Positions 45,848 to 54,426 of a DNA stretch of 64,000 nt are shown piece after piece (within the stretch, counting starts at the first letter, position 1; each line of letters opens with the position of its first letter). The notes under the pieces are model-generated. The model searched no databases, had not been told where the DNA came from, and saw only the letters and a list, made by a program, of their open reading frames with translations. The DNA comes from Amycolatopsis taiwanensis DSM 45107 (GTDB taxonomy: Bacteria; Actinomycetota; Actinomycetes; Mycobacteriales; Pseudonocardiaceae). The stretch is from NCBI RefSeq assembly GCF_000519205.1, contig NZ_JAFB01000015.1, forward strand, positions 196,508 to 260,507, given 5' to 3'. The position numbers were made by a program, and so were the translations under genes.

Positions 45848-46363
45848 TTGTCTTCACCATTCTCCACTCGTCTCGAGACCGGCCACGAAGACCGCCGGGC
45901 TATCCGGAAGATCAACCTTGCGGCCTTCCCCACCGCACTGGAGGCCGACCTCGTCGACGCGCTGCGCGAGGACCCAGGCGCCTGGTTGCCCTGGGGCTCC
46001 TGGATCGCCGAAAGCCCCGACGGCACCGCGACCGGCTTCGCGCTCCTGACCCGCTGCCACGTCGACGACTTCCCAGCGCTCGCGCTCGGGCCCTGCGCCG
46101 TGCCGCCGGAACAGCAGAGCATGGGGGCCGGCTCGGCGGCGATCCGGGCAGCGCTCGATGCGGCCCGTACCGCAGGCGAGAAGCTCGTTCTCGTCCTCGG
46201 CCATGCCGCGTACTACCCCAGGTTCGGGTTCACCCCGGCCTCCCGATACGGCATCCGCCCGCCCTTTGAGGTCCCGGACGAGAACATGATGGCACTCGCA
46301 TTCGACCCGGACCGTCCCATACCGGCCGGCACCATCCGTTACGCCGCACCGTTCGGCGTCTGA
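45848..46363 (+). CDS. GNAT-family N-acetyltransferase (YhbS-like)
   Basis: A 171-residue acetyltransferase. The order of segments is that of YhbS-type GNATs: EADLVDALRED, the GSWIAESPDGTATGFALLTR strand pair, LGPCAVPPEQQSMGAGSAAIRAAL (the acetyl-CoA loop, here Q-S-M-G-A-G), and GHAAYYPRFGFTPASRYGI. The start is a TTG preceded by AAGGA, an unusual initiation codon. Acceptor unknown; the leader peptide and hairpin upstream suggest inducible expression, as for some drug-modifying enzymes. Confidence 0.85.
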   Translation: MSSPFSTRLETGHEDRRAIRKINLAAFPTALEADLVDALREDPGAWLPWGSWIAESPDGTATGFALLTRCHVDDFPALALGPCAVPPEQQSMGAGSAAIRAALDAARTAGEKLVLVLGHAAYYPRFGFTPASRYGIRPPFEVPDENMMALAFDPDRPIPAGTIRYAAPFGV

Positions 46364-46383
46364 CCCGGCCAATACCGCCGCAC

Positions 46384-46603
46384 GGCCGGAACCGGGAACT
46401 CGCGCGCCGGAACCGGGGACACGCGCGCTGGAATCGGGAACTCGCGCGCCGGAACCGGGAACTCGCGCGCTGGAACCGGGGACACGCCAGCGACCGGCGT
46501 GTCCCCGGTCCAGGGCGCTGTGTCCCCGGTTGGGGAGGGTGAGTTCCCGGTTGGGGGCGGTGAGTTCCGGGTTGTGGGCGGTGAGTTCCGGGTTGTGGGC
46601 AAG
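46384..46603. repeat. Palindromic 21-bp repeat array C (5 reverse + hairpin + 5 forward units)
   Basis: Five units on the minus strand (46384-46488) face five on the plus strand (46499-46603). They meet at a hairpin: ACCGGGGACACGCC (46475-46488), loop AGCGACC, GGCGTGTCCCCGGT (46496-46509). The array begins 20 bp after the GNAT stop codon. Outer plus-strand units drift to GGTTGTGGGC at the end. Confidence 0.88.
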
Positions 46604-46648
46604 CGCCGTGCCGCTTGGTCACCGGCGACAACGCCGCTTTCCGGCCCG

Positions 46649-46662
46649 GTGACCAAAGACCC
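46649..46662. promoter_or_regulatory. DosR-box-like site upstream of the PRT-hydrolase gene
   Basis: GTGACCAAAGACCC matches 11 of 14 core positions of the mycobacterial DosR site (GGGACTWWAGTCCC). It lies about 82-95 bp before the ATG. Confidence 0.4.
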
Positions 46663-46743
46663 CGGGACCGGCGACGGTCGCCTCTGCCGCCCGCTCGGCC
46701 CGCCCAGCAGGCTCTCCCCGAGGGGCCACAGGAGGTGTTCGCC

Positions 46744-48045
46744 ATGCCGTTCACCGATCGCCGCGAGGCGGGACGGCGGCTGGCGCAACGTCTGGCGGCG
46801 TACCGCGGCGGCGATGTCGTGGTGCTCGCGCTGCCGCGGGGCGGCGTGCCGGTCGCGTTCGAGGTCGCGCGGGTGTTGCGGGCTCCGCTCGACGTGCTCG
46901 TGGTGCGCAAACTCGGCCTGCCCTACCAGCCCGAACTCGCGCTCGGCGCGATCGGAGAGGGGGGCGTCCGAGTGCTCAACCGCGAGGTCGTGCAGATGGC
47001 GCGGCTGACCGGCGAGGAGATCGCGGCGGTGGAGGACACCGAGCGGATTGAGTTGCAGCGCCGCGCCGAGCGGTTCCGGGCCGGGCGCCCACGGGTTCCG
47101 CTGCGCGGCCGGACCGCGTTGATCGTCGACGACGGAGTGGCGACCGGATCCACCGCACGGGCCGCCTGCCTCCTCGCCCGCGCGCAGGGCGCCGCCCGTG
47201 TCGTTTTCGCCGTGCCGGTGGGAGCACCGGACGCCCTGATCGCCCTCGGCGAGGACGCCGACAAGGTCGTGTGGCTGGAAGCGCCTTCCTGGTTCCACGC
47301 GGTCGGGCAGTGGTATCGCGACTTCCAGCAGACCTCGGACCAGGAGGTGACCGAGTTGCTGCACCGGGCCACCCCGGCGGAAACCCCGGCCGCGGAACCG
47401 CGAGACTCCGACGTCGAGGTGATGGTCGGATCGCTGCGGCTCGCCGGGCACCTCACCGTGCCGGAAGGCGCGGTCGGCTTCGTGGTGTTCGCGCACGGCA
47501 GCGGCAGCAGCCGGCACAGTCCGCGCAACCGCGAGGTGGCCGCCGCGCTCAACCAGGCACGCCTGGGCACCCTGCTGTTCGACCTGCTCACCGCGCCCGA
47601 AGAACTCGACCGGGCCAGGGTGTTCGACGTCGAACTGCTTGCCTACCGCCTGACCGAGGTGACCCGGTGGGTAAGCGAACAGCCCGGCACCGCCGGCCTG
47701 CCGGTGGGCTACTTCGGGGCGAGCACCGGAGCGGCGGCCGCGTTGTGGGCGGCGGCCGACCCGCGCGTCGACGCGCGGGCGGTCGTGTGCCGTGGCGGCA
47801 GGCCGGACCTCGCCCGCGACCGGCTTCCGCTGGTGCACGCTCCGACCCTGCTGATCGTGGGCGGCCGCGACGCGACCGTGCTCGAACTCAACCGGCAGGC
47901 CCAGGAGGCCATCGCGGGCGAATGCGAACTCGCGGTGGTGCCGGGCGCCACCCACCTGTTCGCCGAGCCCGGCACGCTCGACGAGGTCTCGGCCCGGGCG
48001 CGGGACTGGTTCATCTCGCACCTCACGGCCGTGCCCTCCGCCTGA
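46744..48045 (+). CDS. Phosphoribosyltransferase-alpha/beta hydrolase fusion (Rv0571c-like)
   Basis: A 433-residue protein with two domains. Residues 1-215 are a PRT fold: VVLALPRGGVPVAFEVARVL, and the PRPP loop LIVDDGVATGSTARAA. Residues 225-433 are a dienelactone-hydrolase-like domain: FAHGSGSSRHSPRN, YFGASTGAAAALWAA (nucleophile elbow, Ser), GGRDATV and GATHLF (Asp, His). M. tuberculosis has the same fusion in its hypoxia-induced set (Rv0571c). ATG 46744 follows AGGAGG. Real substrates are not known. Confidence 0.88.
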   Translation: MPFTDRREAGRRLAQRLAAYRGGDVVVLALPRGGVPVAFEVARVLRAPLDVLVVRKLGLPYQPELALGAIGEGGVRVLNREVVQMARLTGEEIAAVEDTERIELQRRAERFRAGRPRVPLRGRTALIVDDGVATGSTARAACLLARAQGAARVVFAVPVGAPDALIALGEDADKVVWLEAPSWFHAVGQWYRDFQQTSDQEVTELLHRATPAETPAAEPRDSDVEVMVGSLRLAGHLTVPEGAVGFVVFAHGSGSSRHSPRNREVAAALNQARLGTLLFDLLTAPEELDRARVFDVELLAYRLTEVTRWVSEQPGTAGLPVGYFGASTGAAAALWAAADPRVDARAVVCRGGRPDLARDRLPLVHAPTLLIVGGRDATVLELNRQAQEAIAGECELAVVPGATHLFAEPGTLDEVSARARDWFISHLTAVPSA

Positions 48046-48055
48046 CTGGAGTGCG

Positions 48056-48099
48056 TCTCGAAGTCCGCGTTTCCGCCCGCGGTAACGCGTCCTTCGAAA
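48056..48099. terminator. Bidirectional terminator hairpin
   Basis: The arms 48056-48074 and 48081-48099 are complementary over 19 positions with three mismatches (CGAAG/CTTCG and CGCGTT/AACGCG cores), loop GCCCGC. It separates the convergent PRT-hydrolase and CBS genes. Confidence 0.6.
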
Positions 48100-48113
48100 C
48101 ACTTGTCTGACTG

Positions 48114-48539
48114 TTAGGGAGTAGTCGCGGTGCAGATCGCTTCGACGAACCGGCCGATGGTTGCGTCGGGCAGGTGCCGGGCGAGGTCGGCCTCGCTGAT
48201 CATGCCGACCAGCCGCTTTCCCTCCAGGACGGGAACCCGGCGGACCTGATGCTCCTCCATCACGGTTAGTACGTCGTCGATGCCGGCGTCGGCGTTCACC
48301 AGGTGGGGCACGCCCTGGGCCAGTTCGCCGGCGGTCATCGTGTGCGGGTCCTTTCCGGCCGCGACGCACTTCAGCACGATGTCGCGATCGGTGATGATGC
48401 CGTGCAGCCGGTCATCGTCGCCGCAGATCGGCAGCGCGCCGACGCCCAGGTCGCGCATCTGCCGGGCCGCGTTTTCCAGAGTTTCGTGCTCACCGATGCA
48501 CTTCGCGCCCGCGTGCATGATGTCCCGAGCGTGAGTCAT
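48114..48539 (-). CDS. Two-CBS-domain protein (hypoxic response protein 1-like)
   Basis: A 141-residue protein made of two CBS domains: ARDIMHAGAKCIGEHETLENAARQMRDLGVGALPI and DDVLTVMEEHQVRRVPVLEGKRLVGMISEADLA. It follows mycobacterial Hrp1 (Rv2626c) in length and start. CBS pairs bind adenine nucleotides and act as energy sensors. ATG 48539 follows GGAGGA. A DosR-box-like site lies 70-83 bp upstream, matching the arrangement before the convergent PRT-hydrolase gene. Confidence 0.9.
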   Translation of the reverse strand: MTHARDIMHAGAKCIGEHETLENAARQMRDLGVGALPICGDDDRLHGIITDRDIVLKCVAAGKDPHTMTAGELAQGVPHLVNADAGIDDVLTVMEEHQVRRVPVLEGKRLVGMISEADLARHLPDATIGRFVEAICTATTP

Positions 48540-48608
48540 GGCCGTCCTCCTACGAGCTCGATGGTTCGCTGAACACGGAGCATGCGCCCGCATGGGCCGA
48601 ACCCAGAA

Positions 48609-48622
48609 GGGCCGAAGGTCCC
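48609..48622. promoter_or_regulatory. DosR-box-like site upstream of the CBS gene
   Basis: GGGCCGAAGGTCCC (reverse GGGACCTTCGGCCC) matches 11 of 14 core positions of the mycobacterial DosR box and is largely palindromic. It sits between the divergent CBS gene and the membrane-protein gene. Confidence 0.45.
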
Positions 48623-48752
48623 CGTCGGAACGTGCGAACGACCGTGTGCCGGGCTGCGATCCGGTCAACAATGCGGCCTCGACGTTGACCGGCTCCGGGG
48701 AATGGCTTCTACTTGTTCGACTGGGCGGCAGGATCGACCGAGGGGACCTCGC

Positions 48753-49475
48753 ATGAGCTATCCGCCTCCGACCGGGCAGTACCCCGATTCGAGTCCAATT
48801 TCCGGTGGCCTTCCACAACCACCGCCACAACCTGGTCAATATCCGCCTGCGCCGGCGTACCCGGGCGCATTCGAACCGGCGATGACGCGTAAGCCGGATG
48901 GCCGGGCGGCGATCACCGCCGCCGTGCTGGCCATCCAGGGTGCGCTGGTCGCTGCGCTCCTGCTGTACGAGGACATCTATTTGATAAGGCTGGTCAGTTT
49001 CCTCGACGGCACCTGGAGCCTCTGGGTGTTGCTGGCCGTCTGCCTGGTCGAACTGTTCACCCTGCTCCCCGGCGGGATCATGGTGCTGGCGCGCAAGCGC
49101 GCCGGGCGATGGCTGATCGTCGTCGGCTGCCTGGTGCACCTTGCACTGGGTATCGCGGTGCTGGGATCGGGGATGCCGGTGACCGTGCGAGGACTCGGTC
49201 TCGACACGCGACAGTCTTCTCCCGAGTCCCCACTCATCCTGCTGGTCGCGCTCATTCCGGCGGTCCTGACGCTGGTCCTGGTCCTGTTGCCGTACACGAC
49301 GGACTGGCTGGCGTGGCGGGATCCATCGTCGTTCCTCAGCCGGACTCCGTACTACGGGCCGCCATCCGGGTACGGGCCGCAGCCCACCGCTAGCCAGCAG
49401 CCATACGGCCAGCAGTCACCTGGCCAGCAGTCACATGGCCAGCAGTCTGGCTATTTCCCGCCCGCATCAAGCTGA
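48753..49475 (+). CDS. Membrane protein with proline/glutamine-rich tails
   Basis: A 240-residue protein. Residues 1-48 are a cytoplasmic Pro/Tyr/Gln-rich tail (SYPPPTGQYPDSS). Four helices follow (ITAAVLAIQGALVAALLLY, LWVLLAVCLVELFTLLPGG, WLIVVGCLVHLALGIAVLG, LILLVALIPAVLTLVLVLL). The C-terminal 40 residues are again Gln/Pro/Tyr-rich with repeated GQQSxGQQS. Such tails are common in actinobacterial DUF-type proteins; the function is unknown. No strong ribosome site at the ATG. Array D follows 10 bp after the stop. Confidence 0.78.
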   Translation: MSYPPPTGQYPDSSPISGGLPQPPPQPGQYPPAPAYPGAFEPAMTRKPDGRAAITAAVLAIQGALVAALLLYEDIYLIRLVSFLDGTWSLWVLLAVCLVELFTLLPGGIMVLARKRAGRWLIVVGCLVHLALGIAVLGSGMPVTVRGLGLDTRQSSPESPLILLVALIPAVLTLVLVLLPYTTDWLAWRDPSSFLSRTPYYGPPSGYGPQPTASQQPYGQQSPGQQSHGQQSGYFPPASS

Positions 49476-49484
49476 CCTCCGCGC

Positions 49485-49631
49485 GTGTCCCCGGTTCAGG
49501 CCCCCGAGTTCCGGGTTCAGGCCCCCGTGTCCCCGGTTCAGGCGGACGAGTTCCGGGTTCAGGCCCCCGAGTTCCGGGTTCAGGCGGACGAGTTCCGGGT
49601 TCAAGCAGCTGAGTTCTGGGTTGGGGCACTC
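49485..49631 (+). repeat. Intergenic 21-bp repeat array D (7 units)
   Basis: Seven plus-strand units, the most regular in the window: two GTGTCCCCGGTTCAGGC and five GAGTTCCGGGTTCAGGC-type, each with a 4-base variable end (CCCC or GGAC). It fills the convergent gap between the membrane-protein gene and selD. Confidence 0.88.
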
Positions 49632-49641
49632 CGCGGGCGGA

Positions 49642-50691
49642 CTACCGAACGATGATCGAGTGCTCGCCGGGCGGAACGAGTTCGCCGATCACTTCCGCAC
49701 CGGGGATCTCTCCGGCGAGCAGCAATCCGCCTGAGGTTTGCGCGTCGGCGAGCAGTAGCGCCTCCTCCTCGCTGATCGCGGACAGGTCGGCATGCGGGCG
49801 GACCCAGTCGAGGTTGCGCCGGGTTCCTCCGCTGACGTATCCGTCGGCCAGCGCCGCCCGTGCACCGTCTATATAGGACACTTTGGTCGAGTCGACGATC
49901 GCCGTCACCCCGCTGGCGCGGGCCAGCTTGTAGAGATGGCCGAGCAGACCGAAGCCGGTGACGTCGGTGGCGCACGTGATGCCCGCGTCCAACGCCGCTC
50001 GGGACGCCTCGGAGTTCAACGTCGTCATCACGTCGATGGCCGCGTCGAACACCTCGCCGGTCGCCTTGTGCCGGGTGTTGAGTACCCCGATGCCCAACGG
50101 CTTGGTCAGGGAAAGCGGACAGCCCGGTTGGCCGGAATCGTTGCGCAGTAAGCGTTTCGGGTCGGCCAGTCCGGTCACCGCGAGCCCGTACTTCGGCTCC
50201 GGATCGTCCACACTGTGCCCGCCGGCCAGGTGACAGCCCGCCGCGGTGCACACGTCGAGCCCGCCGCGCAGGGTCTGGCCGGCCAGCTCGAACGGCAGCA
50301 CCTCGCGCGGCCAGCCGAGCAGGTTCACCGCGACCGTGGGCTGCCCGCCCATGGCGTACACATCGGACAGTGCGTTCGCCGCGGCGATCCGGCCCCAGTC
50401 ATAGGGATCGTCGACGACGGGCGTGAAGAAGTCCGTCGTGGCGATCACCGCGAGATCCGGCCGGACGAGCACCGCCGCGGCGTCGTCGCCGCCGTCCAAC
50501 CCGACCAGCAACTCGCCGAGCGGGTTCCGGGGGAGCGCGCCGGTAACGCCGCGCACCACGTCCTCCAACTCGCCCGGCGGGATCTTGCAGGCGCAGCCGC
50601 CACCGTGCGCGTACTGCGTCAGCCGGTAGCTCGTGCCGGTTTCTCCGCGAGGGTCACCGTGATCGCCGCGACTTGACGTACTGAGTGTCAT
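49642..50691 (-). CDS. selD: Selenide, water dikinase
   Basis: A 349-residue enzyme making selenophosphate from selenide and ATP. The reactive position is Cys, not Sec, in the motif HGGGCACKIPP near residue 33. The AIRS/PurM-type fold segments follow: VIATTDFFTPVVDDPYDWGRIAAANALSDVYAMGG, then GGHSVDDPEPKYG. It is divergent from tRNA-Sec and selA, so the locus encodes the whole selenocysteine route. ATG at 50691. Confidence 0.95.
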   Translation of the reverse strand: MTLSTSSRGDHGDPRGETGTSYRLTQYAHGGGCACKIPPGELEDVVRGVTGALPRNPLGELLVGLDGGDDAAAVLVRPDLAVIATTDFFTPVVDDPYDWGRIAAANALSDVYAMGGQPTVAVNLLGWPREVLPFELAGQTLRGGLDVCTAAGCHLAGGHSVDDPEPKYGLAVTGLADPKRLLRNDSGQPGCPLSLTKPLGIGVLNTRHKATGEVFDAAIDVMTTLNSEASRAALDAGITCATDVTGFGLLGHLYKLARASGVTAIVDSTKVSYIDGARAALADGYVSGGTRRNLDWVRPHADLSAISEEEALLLADAQTSGGLLLAGEIPGAEVIGELVPPGEHSIIVR

Positions 50692-50754
50692 GGCTCAATG
50701 CTGCTCCGGTCGCGCGCTGCCCGCTCAGTTGCGACGATGGGTTCCGTGATCCAG

Positions 50755-50846
50755 GGAGGCGTACCCGGCCTGGTGGCCGGCGCGGTCTTCAAAACCGTTG
50801 AGCGGTGGACACCACCGCTGGCGGGTTCGATTCCCGTCCGCCTCCG
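50755..50846 (+). tRNA. selC: tRNA-Sec (TCA anticodon)
   Basis: A 92-nt selenocysteine tRNA: acceptor GGAGGCG/CGCCTCC, an extended D arm (CCGGCC...GGCCGG), anticodon arm GCGGT-CTTCAAA-ACCGT with TCA, a long variable arm (AGCGGTGG-ACA-CCACCGCT), and T arm GCGGGTTCGATTCCCGT. It lies 21 bp before selA, on the same strand. Confidence 0.93.
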
Positions 50847-50867
50847 CAAGGGCCGGGGACGCACGAC

Positions 50868-52160
50868 ATGACGCAGCGAGAGGACGACCCGAGACGGCGG
50901 GTGCCGCGGACCGACGCGGTGCTGGCGCTACCCAGGCTGGCCGAGGCCGAGCGCGCGCTCGGCCGGGCGCTGGTCCGCTCGGCCGTGGTGGCCGCGCAGG
51001 AGCGGGCCCGGGCCGGCGAGATCCACCCCGAACAGGTCGCCGAGCAGGCCGTCGCCGCGCTGCCGGAGACCGCGGCCAGCCTGCGCCCGGTGGTCAACGC
51101 GACGGGCGTGGTCATCCACACCAATCTCGGCCGGGCGCCGTTGTCGGCTGCCGCGCTCGCCGCGCTCGCCGCCGCGGGCCGCGCCACCGACGTCGAGTTC
51201 GATCTGGAAACGGGCCGGCGGGCCGCACGCGGCCGGGGCGCGCTCGCCGCGCTCGCCGAGGCAGTGCCGGCCGCCGGGGCGGTACACGTGGTGAACAACA
51301 ACGCCGCCGCGCTCCTGCTCGCCGCGCTGACCCTGGCCCCGGGCAAGGAAATCGTGCTCAGCCGGGGCGAAATGGTGGAGATCGGGGACGGCTTCCGCCT
51401 TCCCGAACTCCTCGCCTCCACCGGGGCACGCCTGCGGGAGGTCGGAACGACCAACCGCACCAGCCTGCGTGACTACACCGAGGCGCTCGGCCCCGAGACC
51501 GGTTTCGTGCTCAAGGTGCACCCGTCGAACTTCCGGATCACCGGGTTCACGTCCACGGTGGAGGTCGCGGAGCTCGCCGGGCTCGGCGTGCCGCTCGTCG
51601 TCGACATCGGTTCTGGCCTGCTCGCCCCGCACCCGTCGTTGCCCGGCGAGCCCGACGCGACCAGCACGCTGCGCGCGGGCGCCGATCTCGTCACGGCCAG
51701 CGGTGACAAGCTTCTCGGCGGGCCGCAGGCGGGGCTCCTGCTGGGGGACGCCGGCCTGGTCGAGCGGCTCCGCCGGCATCCCGCCGCCCGCGCGCTTCGT
51801 GTCGACAAGTTGACTTTCGCCGCTCTGGAGGCGACCTTGCGTGGTCCGCGCCCGCCGGTCGCGCGGGCACTGGCGGTCCGGCCGGAGGAGTTGCGGGCGC
51901 GCGCGGAACGGCTCGCCGCCCAGGTCGGCCAGGCCGAGGCCGTCGAGTGCACAGCGGCGGTGGGCGGGGGTGGCGCGCCGGGCGTCGAGCTGCCGAGCGT
52001 CGCGGTGAGCGTGCCGGAATCGTGGGCCGGCCGGCTGCGCACCGGACGTCCACCGGTGGTCGGCCGGGTCGAGCGTGGCCGGTGCCTGCTCGACCTGCGC
52101 ACGGTCGATCCCGAAGACGACGAACTGCTCCTGGTGGCGATGCGCCGATGTTCGTCATAG
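50868..52160 (+). CDS. selA: L-seryl-tRNA(Sec) selenium transferase
   Basis: A 430-residue PLP enzyme turning seryl-tRNA-Sec into selenocysteinyl-tRNA. The PLP lysine is in TASGDKLLGGPQAG, with the upstream segments NATGVVIHTNLGRAPLS and VVDIGSGLLAP. The ATG at 50868 is used because the in-frame GTG/ATG codons before it lie in the tRNA gene. It overlaps selB by 13 bp. Confidence 0.95.
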   Translation: MTQREDDPRRRVPRTDAVLALPRLAEAERALGRALVRSAVVAAQERARAGEIHPEQVAEQAVAALPETAASLRPVVNATGVVIHTNLGRAPLSAAALAALAAAGRATDVEFDLETGRRAARGRGALAALAEAVPAAGAVHVVNNNAAALLLAALTLAPGKEIVLSRGEMVEIGDGFRLPELLASTGARLREVGTTNRTSLRDYTEALGPETGFVLKVHPSNFRITGFTSTVEVAELAGLGVPLVVDIGSGLLAPHPSLPGEPDATSTLRAGADLVTASGDKLLGGPQAGLLLGDAGLVERLRRHPAARALRVDKLTFAALEATLRGPRPPVARALAVRPEELRARAERLAAQVGQAEAVECTAAVGGGGAPGVELPSVAVSVPESWAGRLRTGRPPVVGRVERGRCLLDLRTVDPEDDELLLVAMRRCSS

Positions 52161-53848
52161 CCACCGCCGGTCACGTCGACCACGGCAAGTCCACCCTCGT
52201 GCACCGGCTCACCGGCACGTGGCCGGACCGGCTCGCCGAGGAACAGCGCCGTGGCCTCACCATCGACCTCGGCTTCGCCTGGACCGAGCTGGACGGACGC
52301 CGCCTGGCCTTCGTCGACGTGCCGGGTCACGAACGGTTCGTGGCCACCATGCTGGCCGGGGTCGGGCCGGTGCCCGCGGTGCTGTTCGTGGTGGCCGCGG
52401 ACGAGGGCTGGATGCCGCAGTCGGCGGAGCACCTGGCCGCGCTCGACGCACTGGGCGTGCGGCACGGGCTGGTGATGATCACCAAGACCGACCTCGCCGA
52501 TCCGTCACCCGCGATCGAGCAGGTGCGGCAGGCCCTTTCCGGGACTTCACTGGCTTCCGCCCCCGTGGCGACCACGATGGCGGAGCTGCGGTCGGGGCTG
52601 GTCGCGTTGACCGACGAACTGCCCCCGCCGGACCTGGATGCCGACGTCCGGCTGTGGGTGGACCGGGCGTTCACCGTGCGCGGCGCCGGGACGGTGGTCA
52701 CGGGCACGCTCGCCGCCGGGGTCCTACGGGTCGGCGACGTCCTCGAACACGCCGGTGAACGAGTGAGCGTCCGCGGACTGCAGTCGCTGGGCGAAGGCCG
52801 GCATGAGGTTCCCGCGGTGGCGCGAGTGGCGGTCAACCTGCGTGGGCTCGACCGGGCACGCGTCGGGCGAGGCGCCACGCTGCTCACGCCCAGCGCCTGG
52901 CTGCCGACCGTCGAGGTGGACGTCAGGCTGCGGGCGGCCGGGCGCCTGCATCGAGAACTCGTGCTGCACATCGGTTCGGCAGCCGTGCCCGTGCACGTCC
53001 GGGAGCTGGGCCGGCGGGCGGCGCGCCTGCACCTGGCGAAGCCGCTGCCGTTGCGGGTCGGTGACGTCGGGCTGCTACGTGATCCAGGCGAGCATCGCAT
53101 CGCGGCCGGTGTCGAGATCCTCGACGTGCGCCCGCCCGCGCTGGACCGCCGTGGTGCCGCCCGTGCCCGGGCCGAGGAACTGGCGGTTGGACCGCCACGG
53201 CCGCCCGTGTTCGCCCAGGCCGCCGATCTTCGCGCGATGGGGGTTCCCGCGTCAGGGCGGCGGATCGGCGACTGGGTCGTGGACGAGCAGGCGTGGGCCC
53301 GCGCCAGGGCGAGTGCGCTGTCGGAGTTCGAGGATTGGTCCGCCCGGCACCCCGTGGCGGCGGGCATGCCGATGGAGACCGTGCGACACGACACCGGGCT
53401 GCCCGCCACCGAACTGGTGCCGCCGCTGATCGCCGGTACCGGGCTGGAGATCGCCGACGGGCTGGTGCGGCGCCCCGGCGCGCAATTGCCCGAACAGGTC
53501 GAGCGCGCGGTGGACATCGTGGCGCGGCGGCTGGCGAAGGAACCGTTCCGCGCGCCGGAGGCCGACGACCTGGCGCGCTGGGGACTCGGCACCCGTGAGC
53601 TGGCCGCGGCCGTCCGGACGGGGCGACTGGTCCGGATCGCCGAAGGGGTTGTGCTCGGTCCGGACGCGCTGGAGCGCGCGGTGGAGGTGCTGTCCGGGTT
53701 GCCGCGCCCGTTCACGGTCAGTGAGGCCCGCCGCGCGCTGGGCACGACGCGCCGGGTCGCCGTCCCGCTCCTCGAACGGCTCGACGCGATGCGGGCCACC
53801 AGGCGGAATCCCGACGGCACGCGCACGCTCGTGTCGAAACCGGACTAG
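52148..53848 (+). CDS. selB: Selenocysteine-specific elongation factor
   Basis: A 566-residue GTPase that brings selenocysteinyl-tRNA to UGA codons marked by a SECIS hairpin. The N-terminus is an EF-Tu-like G domain (TAGHVDHGKST, DVPGHERF, TKTD), followed by beta-barrel domains and four C-terminal winged helices that bind the SECIS RNA (GLGTRELAAAVRTGRLVRIAEGVVL). ATG 52148 overlaps the end of selA. No selenoprotein gene with an in-frame TGA was seen in the window. Confidence 0.95.
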   Translation: MFVIATAGHVDHGKSTLVHRLTGTWPDRLAEEQRRGLTIDLGFAWTELDGRRLAFVDVPGHERFVATMLAGVGPVPAVLFVVAADEGWMPQSAEHLAALDALGVRHGLVMITKTDLADPSPAIEQVRQALSGTSLASAPVATTMAELRSGLVALTDELPPPDLDADVRLWVDRAFTVRGAGTVVTGTLAAGVLRVGDVLEHAGERVSVRGLQSLGEGRHEVPAVARVAVNLRGLDRARVGRGATLLTPSAWLPTVEVDVRLRAAGRLHRELVLHIGSAAVPVHVRELGRRAARLHLAKPLPLRVGDVGLLRDPGEHRIAAGVEILDVRPPALDRRGAARARAEELAVGPPRPPVFAQAADLRAMGVPASGRRIGDWVVDEQAWARARASALSEFEDWSARHPVAAGMPMETVRHDTGLPATELVPPLIAGTGLEIADGLVRRPGAQLPEQVERAVDIVARRLAKEPFRAPEADDLARWGLGTRELAAAVRTGRLVRIAEGVVLGPDALERAVEVLSGLPRPFTVSEARRALGTTRRVAVPLLERLDAMRATRRNPDGTRTLVSKPD

Positions 53849-53933
53849 AGGTCTGCTTCGCGACCCGTTGTGTGGACCAGTTTCACCGCTGACCGTGGCG
53901 GGTACTCCACGCTGTGTAGGAAAGGAGCCCGTC

Positions 53934-54422
53934 GTGGACAACAATGCCTATGTCACCTTCTTGGTGGTAGGCGTGATCCTGGTCGCGATCGACGGCCAGA
54001 TCATCTACCACAACGGTAAGCGCTATCTGAACAAGGGCGATGAAGCGGCCGGCGATTCGATGGCCGGCCTGATCACCGTGCTGTTCCACCTGGTCGTGCT
54101 CGGCGTGCTCGCGCTGATCTCCACCATCGACTTCCCGGGTGGCAGTTCGCTGCCCGCGGTGATCGGCCGCCTCGGCGTCCTGCTGCTCGTGCTGGGGCTC
54201 GCGCACGGTGTGACGATCGCGGTGTTCAACAGGAGGCGTGAGGAGCAGGTGGTCGAGGACGTCCACACCCGGGTCAACGCGCGGCTGGACGGCAGGCAGG
54301 TCACCGCGGCGGTCGACTCCCCGATCCAGCAGTCGACCGTCGATCCGGTACCCGGTCAGGAAGGCGTGCGACCCAGGACGAGCCCGAGCATCGAACATCA
54401 GGCGCCGTACACGACCGAGTAG
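53934..54422 (+). CDS. Small membrane protein, 162 residues
   Basis: An unrecognised protein with three helices (YVTFLVVGVILVAIDGQIIY, LITVLFHLVVLGVLALIS, VIGRLGVLLLVLGLAHGVTIAVF) and a polar C-terminal tail of about 55 residues. It starts at GTG 53934, 6 bp after AAAGGAG. It follows selB with an 85-bp gap and precedes repeat array E. A role with the selenium genes is not evident. Confidence 0.75.
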   Translation: MDNNAYVTFLVVGVILVAIDGQIIYHNGKRYLNKGDEAAGDSMAGLITVLFHLVVLGVLALISTIDFPGGSSLPAVIGRLGVLLLVLGLAHGVTIAVFNRRREEQVVEDVHTRVNARLDGRQVTAAVDSPIQQSTVDPVPGQEGVRPRTSPSIEHQAPYTTE

Positions 54423-54426
54423 TCAC

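Noticed and set aside
48540..49139. N-terminal extension of the CBS protein by about 200 residues
   Set aside because: The extension is antisense to the membrane-protein gene, and the ATG at 48539 has a strong ribosome site and matches Hrp1-type starts.
49485..49631. CRISPR array
   Set aside because: Units are contiguous without unique 30-40-bp spacers, and no cas genes are present.
53849..54422. A selenoprotein with in-frame TGA after selB
   Set aside because: The membrane protein here reads through without TGA and has no redox motif; no SECIS-like hairpin follows a TGA.
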